From: WHSM01 sp050701635
GTDB lineage: Bacteria > Actinomycetota > Actinomycetes > Mycobacteriales > Micromonosporaceae
Length of the DNA: 9,386 bases
Assembly: GCA_050701635.1 (NCBI GenBank)
Contig: JBOGDF010000227.1
Location: forward strand, 1-9,386
Reading direction: 5' to 3'
In this document: piece after piece, positions 1-5,439 of the stretch
Layout: each line of letters opens with the position of its first letter
How positions within the stretch are numbered: position 1 is the stretch's first letter
Translations under genes and position numbers: made by a program
Notes under the pieces: generated by a model
Databases searched by the model: none
The model's input: the letters and a program-made list of their open reading frames with translations, nothing else
What the model was told of the DNA's origin: nothing

Positions 1-318
1 GCCGTGCAGCGCGATCACCACCGCGTCGGGCGGGTCGGCGGCGAGCGTCGGCAGCAGCGTCGCGTCGGCATCGCGCAGCTCGGTCTCGACACCGGCCTGG
101 CGCAGCGCGGTCAGCACCCGGCGGCCGGAGCGCAGCGAGACCTCCCGCTCGTACGACAGCCCACCGGCCAGCACCAGCACCCGCGGCTCACGCCCACCAC
201 CGGCACCACCACCAGCCGTGCCGGCGGCACCCGAGGCGGCGGCACCGGAACCGGCCACGCCGGAGCCACCCGCGCCGGCGGCACCCGAGGCGGCACCCGA
301 GGCAGATCCAGCGCTCAT
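1..318 (-). CDS. ddl: D-alanine--D-alanine ligase, N-terminal part (runs off the left edge)
   Basis: ATP-dependent ligase that joins two D-alanines for peptidoglycan precursors in the cytoplasm. Only 106 residues are visible; the ATP-grasp domain lies outside the window. Residues 46-66 (PRVLVLAGGLSYEREVSLRSG) carry the family's N-terminal signature, the GG-x-S-x-E-x-E/R-V-S loop that contacts the first D-Ala. The later ALHG at 103-106 also fits Ddl. The ATG at 316-318 overlaps the aminotransferase stop as ATGA, so translation is probably coupled. Residues 1-43 are an odd low-complexity Ala/Gly/Ser leader built from SGAA-like units; known Ddl proteins start a few residues before the VLxGG strand. 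An in-frame GTG start nearer the core (V21 or V47) is possible, but the ATGA overlap favours the ATG. Family is confident; which Ddl paralogue is not known. Confidence 0.88.
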   Translation of the reverse strand, partial: MSAGSASGAASGAAGAGGSGVAGSGAAASGAAGTAGGGAGGGREPRVLVLAGGLSYEREVSLRSGRRVLTALRQAGVETELRDADATLLPTLAADPPDAVVIALHG

Positions 319-1622
319 GCCAGGCCCTGCGGCGGGTTGTCGGAGGTGACGTTGCCGGGATCGACGGTGGCCGATGCGCCGAAGGTGGCGCGCAGCGCGA
401 GCTCCTCGTCGATCACGGTGGCGAGCCGGCGTACGCCGTCGCGGATCCGTTCCGGGGGCGGGAAACAGTACGACAGCCGCAGGTGCTGCTGACCCGTACC
501 GTCGGCGTAGAAGCCGGTGCCCGGCACGTACGCCACCCGGTTGTGGATGGCGCGCGGCAGCATCGCCTTGGAGTCGAGCCCCTCGGGGAGTTTCAGCCAG
601 ACGAAGAAGCCGCCGCTGGGGCGGGTCCAGGTCGCGTCGGCGGGCATGAAGTCGTCGAGCGCGGCCAGCACGGCGTCGCGGCGCTCGGCGTACAACGTGC
701 GGAAGGTCTTCAACTGTTCGCGCCAGGGCATGGTCTGGAAGTACGTGGTCACGGCGGACTGCGACAGCATGCTCGGGCACAGGATCTGCGCCTCGGAGGC
801 GATCACCAGCTTCTCGCGTACGGCGTGCGGGGCGAGCGCCCAGCCCATCCGTACCCCCGAAGAAAAGGTTTTGGAGAACGTGCCGAGGTAGATCACGCCG
901 TCGCGCACCCGGGACCGCAGCGCGGCCGGCGGGTCCCCGTCGAAGCCGAGCAGGCCGTACGGGTTGTCCTCCAGCACCAGGATGTCGGCGCGCTGGCAGA
1001 TCTCCAGGACCCGCTCGCGCCGCTGCTCGGGCAGCGTCACGCCGCCCGGATTGTGGTAGGTCGGCACGGTATAGAGGAACTTCGCACGGCGCCCCGACGC
1101 CGCGACCTCCGCCAGCGCGGTCTCCAACGCCTCCGGGATCAAACCAAGATCATCCATTGGTACGTGGACCACGTCGGCCTGCGCCGCCTGGAACACCCCG
1201 AGCGCGCCCACGTACGAGGGGCCCTCGGCGAGCACCACGTCACCGGGATCGAGGAACACCCGCGACACCAGGTCCAGCGCCTGCTGGGCGCCGACGGTGA
1301 CCACCACGTCGTCCGGGTTGGCGCCGCAGGAGGCGTCGATGCCCTCGAGCGACATCACCTCGCAGATCACTTCGCGCAGCGCCAGGTCGCCCTGGCCGAT
1401 GCAGTACTGCAGCGCGCTGGCGCCGTGCCGGGTCACCAGCTCGCCGAGCATGTCGCCCACGGCGTCCAGCGGCAGCGCGGACACGTACGGGGAGCCCCCG
1501 GCGAGCGACACCACCTCGGGACGGCTGGCCACGGCGAACAGCGCGCGGATCTCGGAGGCGGTCATGCCGCGGGCGCGCTGAGCGTACCGCTCGGTGTAGT
1601 CGTCAAGCGTCGTGCCGGACAC
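315..1622 (-). CDS. PLP-dependent aminotransferase, class I/II (fold type I, LysN/MocR-like)
   Basis: Cytoplasmic transaminase of 435 residues. The PLP-binding lysine is K251 in FSKTFSSGVRMGW, with R258 as the phosphate-binding arginine. N191 lies in YHNPGG, and D219 with Y222 in LEDNPYG; these are the standard cofactor contacts of fold type I. HLRLSYC near 378-384 supplies the arginine for the substrate carboxylate. The domain arrangement and the YxNPGG and EDNPYG motifs resemble 2-aminoadipate/aromatic aminotransferases and the catalytic half of MocR regulators, but there is no DNA-binding domain. The start is GTG at 1620-1622, preceded by GGGAGA about 5 nt away. It overlaps ddl by ATGA, so the two genes form an operon; a link to amino-acid supply for cell wall is inference only. 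The substrate cannot be told from sequence. Confidence 0.9.
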   Translation of the reverse strand: MSGTTLDDYTERYAQRARGMTASEIRALFAVASRPEVVSLAGGSPYVSALPLDAVGDMLGELVTRHGASALQYCIGQGDLALREVICEVMSLEGIDASCGANPDDVVVTVGAQQALDLVSRVFLDPGDVVLAEGPSYVGALGVFQAAQADVVHVPMDDLGLIPEALETALAEVAASGRRAKFLYTVPTYHNPGGVTLPEQRRERVLEICQRADILVLEDNPYGLLGFDGDPPAALRSRVRDGVIYLGTFSKTFSSGVRMGWALAPHAVREKLVIASEAQILCPSMLSQSAVTTYFQTMPWREQLKTFRTLYAERRDAVLAALDDFMPADATWTRPSGGFFVWLKLPEGLDSKAMLPRAIHNRVAYVPGTGFYADGTGQQHLRLSYCFPPPERIRDGVRRLATVIDEELALRATFGASATVDPGNVTSDNPPQGLA

Positions 1623-1658
1623 GCTGATCTCCCGGGGTGGGGGCAGACGGTTCTGGCG

Positions 1659-1687
1659 AGTTTACCGGCCGTGAGTACGGCGGTGAC
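1659..1687 (-). promoter_or_regulatory. Candidate promoter of the aminotransferase-ddl operon
   Basis: On the minus strand TAAACT (1659-1664) fits the actinobacterial -10 consensus TANNNT. A weak -35 candidate, GTCACC (1682-1687), lies 17 nt upstream. Transcription would start near 1652, leaving a leader of about 30 nt that includes the GGGAGA ribosome site. The -35 is poor, so this is tentative. Confidence 0.35.
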
Positions 1688-1730
1688 CAGCACTTTTGCC
1701 GAACCGTCGCGAGTCTCACTGGCGCCGGCG

Positions 1731-1745
1731 TACCATCGTCTCGTG
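1731..1745 (+). promoter_or_regulatory. Candidate -10 element placed for a leaderless transcript
   Basis: TACCAT (1731-1736) matches TANNNT. Six nucleotides separate it from a GTG at 1743, which is where transcription from such an element would begin. The transcript would then start directly at the GTG codon. No clear -35 is seen at the expected distance. Confidence 0.35.
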
Positions 1746-1787
1746 TCCTGGGGCCGGCGTTATGCCCAGCGTGTGGTGATGTGCTGA
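1743..1787 (+). CDS. Putative leaderless 14-codon upstream ORF, overlapping the GNAT start
   Basis: Reads MSWGRRYAQRVVMC then TGA (1785-1787). The last base of the stop is the first base of the acetyltransferase ATG (TGATG), a classic coupling overlap. The GTG sits six bases after a TANNNT element, as leaderless genes do in actinobacteria. The downstream gene has no recognisable Shine-Dalgarno of its own, which coupling would explain. It is too short for coding statistics, so it could be chance. Confidence 0.35.
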   Translation: MSWGRRYAQRVVMC

Positions 1788-2455
1788 TGTCGCGTCGCCT
1801 GGTGAACCTCACCCTCGACACGCTTGAAGATCTTCCCCGGCGGTGTCGCCGCTGCGTGTTCTGGGAGCTGGATCCGGTCTCCGCCGGCCGCGCGCTGGAA
1901 GCCGGTGCCCCCGAGTTGGAGAAGGAAGCCTGGGTCTCCCAGACGCTGCTCGAGTGGGGCTCCTGCGGCAAGTTGATCTACGTCGACGGGATGCCCGCCG
2001 GGTACGTGATGTTCGCGCCCCCGGTGTATGTGCCCCGTGGCGGTGCCTTCCCCACCAGCCCGGTCTCCGCCGACGCCGTGCTGCTGATGAACGCCCACGT
2101 GGTCGACGACTTCGCCGGCGGCGGGCTCGGCCGGATGCTGATCCAGGGCGTGGCGCGTGACCTGACCAAGCGCGGCATCAAGGCGATCGAGGCCTTCGGC
2201 GACGCCAAGAACGAGACCCCCGAGGGCTTCGGCTGCATCGCCCCCGCCGACTTCTACCTCTCGGTGGGCTTCAAGACCGTACGCCCGCACCCGCGGTTCC
2301 CGAGGCTGCGGCTGGAGCTGCGTACGGCGTTGTCGTGGAAGTCCGACGTGGAGTACGCCCTCGAGAAGCTGCTCGGCTCGATGAGCCCCGAGAAGCTGCT
2401 CCGCCCGGCGCCGCTGACCCGAGGCTCCAAGCCCCTCACCCCGCAGTCGCTGTAG
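1787..2455 (+). CDS. GNAT-family N-acetyltransferase
   Basis: A 222-residue acetyl-CoA-dependent acetyltransferase; substrate unknown. DDFAGGGLGRMLIQGVARD (107-125) is the acetyl-CoA pyrophosphate loop and following helix, and ADFYLSVGFKTVRP (154-167) is the typical C-terminal FYxxxGF element. The conserved opening MSRRLVNLTLDTLEDLP and the RRCRRCVFWE block (18-27) place it in a subfamily I recall from the same neighbourhood in Micromonospora relatives. It has four cysteines (C20, C23, C60, C150), the first two as CxxC, which might bind metal or sense redox state. The ATG at 1787 is chosen because that conserved sequence starts there, although an open frame reaches back to 1637 across the divergent promoter region. 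There is no Shine-Dalgarno before it; see the overlapping upstream ORF. It is convergent with trxA. Confidence 0.88.
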   Translation: MSRRLVNLTLDTLEDLPRRCRRCVFWELDPVSAGRALEAGAPELEKEAWVSQTLLEWGSCGKLIYVDGMPAGYVMFAPPVYVPRGGAFPTSPVSADAVLLMNAHVVDDFAGGGLGRMLIQGVARDLTKRGIKAIEAFGDAKNETPEGFGCIAPADFYLSVGFKTVRPHPRFPRLRLELRTALSWKSDVEYALEKLLGSMSPEKLLRPAPLTRGSKPLTPQSL

Positions 2456-2548
2456 TCCGGCCGGCGGCTGGCCGTGGTCAACGGGAAGTTCGACACCGGG
2501 TTCCCACCGACCGCAGACCAGTACGAGGTCGTCCTGGTCGACCGGTAA
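2456..2548 (+). other. Coding-like tail after the GNAT stop (readthrough extension or gene remnant)
   Basis: Directly after the TAG at 2453-2455 the same frame stays open for 30 codons to TAA at 2546-2548. The 24 codons from the GTG at 2474 read as plausible protein, ending FDTGFPPTADQYEVVLVDR, and nearly all end in G or C, as in real genes here. No ribosome site precedes the GTG. A perfect 10-bp inverted repeat (2465-2474 and 2551-2560) brackets the stretch. I do not recognise the peptide. Confidence 0.35.
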
Positions 2549-2560
2549 ACCGGCCAGCCG
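2465..2560. repeat. 10-bp inverted repeat CGGCTGGCCG / CGGCCAGCCG, arms 76 bp apart
   Basis: The arms at 2465-2474 and 2551-2560 are exact reverse complements. They enclose the coding-like tail downstream of the acetyltransferase. The repeat does not extend beyond 10 bp and no target duplication is visible, so a mobile-element origin is not supported. Confidence 0.5.
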
Positions 2561-2568
2561 AGACGGCA

Positions 2569-2602
2569 AGAGCGCCCCGAGCCAACCGGCTCGGGGCGCT
2601 CT
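2569..2602. terminator. Bidirectional hairpin terminator between the GNAT gene and trxA
   Basis: A perfect 15-bp stem (2569-2583 with 2588-2602) closes a four-base loop AACC. It lies 15 nt past the trxA stop and in the gap shared with the convergent acetyltransferase. There is no T-tract on either strand beyond two T on the minus side, the common form in high-GC actinobacteria. Confidence 0.85.
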
Positions 2603-2617
2603 CGACCAGCGCGTACG

Positions 2618-2941
2618 TCAGGCGATGGCCGCCTCGAAGCGCTTGACCAGCTCGGACTTCGGCTTCGCGCCGACGATCTCGGCGACCGCCTGGCCACCCT
2701 TGAAGACCTTCAGCGTGGGCGCGGACAGCACGCCCTGCTCCCGTACGGTGTTCGGGTTGGTGTCGATGTCCAGGCTCACGATCTTGATCTTGCCGGCCAT
2801 CTCCTGCGAGATCTCCCTGAGCAGCGGCTCGATCTTCTTGCAGGGCGCGCACCACTCCGCCCAGAAGTCGACCACGACGGGGATGTCCGACTGCAGCACC
2901 TCGGTCGCGAAGCTGGCGTCGGTGATCGGGTTGGTTGCCAC
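2618..2941 (-). CDS. trxA: Thioredoxin
   Basis: Cytoplasmic dithiol reductant of 107 residues, the normal length for the family. The redox-active site is WCAPC with C31 and C34, after the usual DFWAEW strand; the cis-proline is P75 in SAPTLKVF, and D25 is the buried aspartate. The middle residue of the active site is Ala instead of the common Gly (WCGPC), which may shift redox potential slightly. The start is GTG at 2939-2941, preceded by AGGAGG with an 8-nt spacer, an excellent ribosome site. It lies 32 nt after trxB on the same strand, so it should share the SigR-type promoter in front of trxB. Its partner reductase is the neighbouring gene product. Confidence 0.96.
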   Translation of the reverse strand: MATNPITDASFATEVLQSDIPVVVDFWAEWCAPCKKIEPLLREISQEMAGKIKIVSLDIDTNPNTVREQGVLSAPTLKVFKGGQAVAEIVGAKPKSELVKRFEAAIA

Positions 2942-2973
2942 GGGCAGATCCTCCTGTTGATGCAGTCGGGGCG

Positions 2974-3900
2974 TCAGTGAAGTGAGGCGAGGTAGCGCTC
3001 GGCGTCCAGGGCGGCGACACAGCCGGTGCCGGCCGCGGTGACCGCTTGGCGGTAGGTGTGGTCGACCAGGTCGCCGGCGGCGAACACCCCGGTCAGGTTG
3101 GTACGGCTGCTCGGGGCGTCGACGATCACGTACCCCTCGTCGTCGGTGGTGATCTGGTCGCTGAACAGCGCGCTACGCGGGTCGTGGCCGATCGCGATGA
3201 ACATCCCGGTGACGTCGAGCGTACGGGCCTCTCCGGTCTTCACGTTGCGTACCGCGACGCCCTCCACCTTGCCGTCGCCGAGCACCTTCTCGACCACGGT
3301 GTCCCACTCGACCTTGATCTTCGGGTTGGCCAGCGCCCGGTCCTGCATGATCTTGCTGGCGCGGAACTCGTGGCGCCGGTGGATGATCGTGACCGACTCG
3401 GCGAACTTCGTCAGGAAGGTCGCCTCCTCCATCGCGGAGTCGCCACCGCCCACCACGGCGATGTGCTGCCCGCGGAAGAAGAACCCGTCGCAGGTGGCGC
3501 AGCTGGAGACTCCGTGCCCGAGCAGCTCCTGCTCTCCCGGTACGCCCAGCGGCCGCCACTGAGACCCGGTCGACAGGATCACCGCGTGCGCCTGGTATTC
3601 GGTTTCGCCGACCCAGACTTTCTTCACATCGCTGGTCAATTCGACCCGGGTGGCGTCGTCGGTGATGAATTCGGCGCCGAACCGTTCCGCCTGTTTGCGC
3701 ATCACGTCCATCAGGTCAGGGCCCATGATCCCGTCGGCGAAGCCGGGGAAGTTCTCCACGTCGGTGGTGGTCATCAACGCGCCGCCGGACTCGACACCTT
3801 CAATGACGAGCGGCTTCAGGTTGGCGCGGGCGGCGTACAACGCGGCGGTGTAGCCCGCCGGGCCCGAGCCCACGATGATCACGTTACGGACGTCTGTCAC
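2974..3900 (-). CDS. trxB: Thioredoxin-disulfide reductase
   Basis: FAD/NADPH flavoenzyme of 308 residues that reduces TrxA. GSGPAG (11-16) binds FAD; C134-A-T-C137 with D138 is the redox-active disulfide; GGGDSAMEEA (151-160) binds NADPH; HRRxxFR (174-180) holds the 2'-phosphate; FAAGD (273-277) is the second FAD contact. The frame stays open far upstream, into the anti-sigma gene in another register. The GTG at 3898-3900 is the right start: GAGGAG lies 5 nt before it and the Rossmann strand VRNVIIVGSGPAG begins there as in homologues. The 88-nt gap to the preceding gene holds an exact SigR-type promoter. Together with trxA it forms the classical thiol-stress operon. Confidence 0.97.
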   Translation of the reverse strand: MTDVRNVIIVGSGPAGYTAALYAARANLKPLVIEGVESGGALMTTTDVENFPGFADGIMGPDLMDVMRKQAERFGAEFITDDATRVELTSDVKKVWVGETEYQAHAVILSTGSQWRPLGVPGEQELLGHGVSSCATCDGFFFRGQHIAVVGGGDSAMEEATFLTKFAESVTIIHRRHEFRASKIMQDRALANPKIKVEWDTVVEKVLGDGKVEGVAVRNVKTGEARTLDVTGMFIAIGHDPRSALFSDQITTDDEGYVIVDAPSSRTNLTGVFAAGDLVDHTYRQAVTAAGTGCVAALDAERYLASLH

Positions 3901-3939
3901 TGTCTCTCCTCGATGGGAACCGCAGGCTGCGTCGACCAG

Positions 3940-3966
3940 AACGCCATCGTACGGATCAGGATTCCC
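3940..3966 (-). promoter_or_regulatory. SigR/SigH-type (thiol-oxidative stress) promoter of trxBA
   Basis: On the minus strand GGGAAT (3961-3966) is followed after exactly 18 nt by GTT (3940-3942). This is the consensus GGGAAT-N18-GTT of Streptomyces SigR and mycobacterial SigH, for which trxBA is a founding target. It ends about 40 nt before the trxB start codon and sits in the only real gap of the cluster. The match and the context agree strongly. Confidence 0.83.
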
Positions 3967-3988
3967 CGACGAGGCGCAGTTCACGCCC

Positions 3989-4822
3989 TCACACGCGGGC
4001 GTGGTAGATCTCGTCGGTGCCGGACTGCCCGCACTCGGCGCCGACCACCACGACCTTGCGCTCGGCGCCGGTCCCGGAGATCGCGATGACCACGGCCGGT
4101 ACGCCGTCGAAGCGCGCGTAGTCGGCCATGGTGACCGTACCGGGGTGGACGGCGGCGACCTGATCCAGGCAGCCCTGCAGCTGGTCCGGCGTGGCCAGAC
4201 GCTCCAGCCCCGCCGGCGGCTGCACCGGCGCGTCCGCGGCGGCGGCGTCGCTCCGGTGGCGTACCCCCGAAAGGTTTTCCCGGTTGTAGTCGGTGCCGCT
4301 GGCCGAGACCGGCACCGGGTAGCCGCGCTGGTACTTCTCCTTGGAGTCGCGCTCGCCGCCCGGACCGCTGGCGATGCCGGGCGCGGCCCCGCTGTCCTCC
4401 TGGCTCTGGTCGGCGCCGCTGCCGGTGCGGGCGTCCTGGACACCGCCGAGGTTGAGCACCGTGTAGCCGCCGAATCCGGCGATGGTCACCAGGCCGGCCG
4501 CGACCGCGCTGGCGGCGGCGACCCGATACCGCTTCCGGCGCCGTTGCTCCAGCGACACCACCGGAGCCGCCGTGTCGTGACGCAGCGACTGCTCGAGACG
4601 CGACGCCACGTCGGCGGGGATCGGCTCGGCCGGGGGCAGCGCGGCGAGGTCGGCGCGTACCAACTCCTCGGCGGTACGCAGCTCTTCGAAGGCCTGTCGC
4701 CAGGCCGGGTCGGTCTGCAGGTAAGCCGCGACCCGGGCCTGGTCCGGGGTGCCCTCGAGCGCCCCGCCGGCATAGTCGGCCAGCAGGTCGATGTCGACGG
4801 CGCCTGGCTGGTCGATGGTCAC
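3989..4822 (-). CDS. Membrane anti-sigma factor, probable partner of SigM (RsmA-like)
   Basis: A 277-residue single-pass protein expected to hold SigM at the membrane. Residues 10-65 form the cytoplasmic anti-sigma helical domain (DIDLLADYAGGALEGTPDQA). It lacks the HxxxCxxC zinc motif of ZAS-type anti-sigmas. A basic stop (RRRKRYR, 94-100) precedes one membrane span at about 101-125, so the N-terminus is inside. The outside part has a polar linker (130-205) and a small folded domain (206-277) with two cysteines, C218 and C264, that could form a disulfide. The GTG at 4820-4822 follows GGAGGAGCC and overlaps the sigM stop as GTGA, which indicates stoichiometric coupled synthesis. An open frame continues upstream over sigM but lacks support. 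Position and architecture match RsmA of the mycobacterial sigM locus; direct homology was not tested. Confidence 0.85.
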   Translation of the reverse strand: MTIDQPGAVDIDLLADYAGGALEGTPDQARVAAYLQTDPAWRQAFEELRTAEELVRADLAALPPAEPIPADVASRLEQSLRHDTAAPVVSLEQRRRKRYRVAAASAVAAGLVTIAGFGGYTVLNLGGVQDARTGSGADQSQEDSGAAPGIASGPGGERDSKEKYQRGYPVPVSASGTDYNRENLSGVRHRSDAAAADAPVQPPAGLERLATPDQLQGCLDQVAAVHPGTVTMADYARFDGVPAVVIAISGTGAERKVVVVGAECGQSGTDEIYHARV

Positions 4823-5439
4823 GGCTCCTCCTTTCTCGGTACGTCTCCCGGCGCGCTCCCCGATGGGACGGATTCGCCACCCTCCGGGTTCCGTAGGTAG
4901 CCGAGAATCACCGCGAGTCTGGCGCGGGCGCGGCTGCACCGGCTCTTCACGGTGCCTTCCGCGACATCGAGGATCTCCGCCGCCTCGGCTACCGAGAACC
5001 CGTGGAGATCCACCAGTACGAGCGCCGCCCGCTGCTCGGTGGGCAGCTGCCCGAGCGCGTCGTGCACCACCAGCTTCGTCTCGCGCTCGGTGGTGCGGTC
5101 AGGGGTCACCGGCTCGCCCGGGCCCTGCTCCGGCAACGGCACGGTGGGGCGTACGGCGCGGCGGCGTACCCGGTCCAGGCAGGCGTTGACCACGATCCGG
5201 TGCAGCCACGTGGTGACCGCCGCGTCGCCCCGGAACCGCCCCGCCGCCCGGTACGCCGACAGCAGCGCGTCCTGCAACGCGTCGGCCGCCTCCTCGCGGT
5301 CGCCGATGGTACGCAGCGCGACCGCCCAGAGCCGGTCCTGGTGACGGCGTACCAGTTGGTTGAACGCGTCGGGGTCGCCCGCCAGGTGTGCCTTAAGCAA
5401 CGCCCCGTCGTCTGCCATCGCGGTCACCTGGCTCGTCAC
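4819..5439 (-). CDS. sigM: ECF-type RNA polymerase sigma factor SigM
   Basis: A 206-residue sigma-70 family factor. Region 2 covers about 25-95, including DALQDALLSAYRAAGRF and the TTWLHRIVVNACLDRVRRR promoter-melting/-10 segment. Region 4 covers about 127-178, with the helix-turn-helix FSVAEAAEILDVAEGTVKSR. There is no region 1.1 or 3, as expected for ECF factors. The GTG at 5437-5439 overlaps the pseudokinase stop (GTGA). An internal ATG at 5418 has a better ribosome site (AGGTGA, 5-nt spacer) and would shorten the protein by 7 residues; both are plausible. The gene order pseudokinase, sigma, anti-sigma, trxB, trxA equals the sigM locus of other actinobacteria, which supports the symbol. 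The target regulon cannot be read from this window. Confidence 0.92.
   Translation of the reverse strand: MTSQVTAMADDGALLKAHLAGDPDAFNQLVRRHQDRLWAVALRTIGDREEAADALQDALLSAYRAAGRFRGDAAVTTWLHRIVVNACLDRVRRRAVRPTVPLPEQGPGEPVTPDRTTERETKLVVHDALGQLPTEQRAALVLVDLHGFSVAEAAEILDVAEGTVKSRCSRARARLAVILGYLRNPEGGESVPSGSAPGDVPRKEEP

Noticed and set aside
1637..1786. 50-residue N-terminal extension of the GNAT protein
   Set aside because: It covers the divergent promoter region; conserved sequence begins at the ATG at 1787.
483..1787. Long plus-strand frame opposite the aminotransferase
   Set aside because: It is a high-GC antisense shadow with His/Arg-rich, non-protein-like content. Only its last 14 codons are considered separately.
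2465..2560. Inverted repeat as a miniature mobile element
   Set aside because: The arms are only 10 bp and there is no target duplication or second copy in the window.
3901..4443. N-terminal extension of TrxB into the anti-sigma gene
   Set aside because: It is an out-of-frame shadow rich in Arg/Pro/Ser; the GTG at 3900 has a ribosome site and the family's expected N-terminus.
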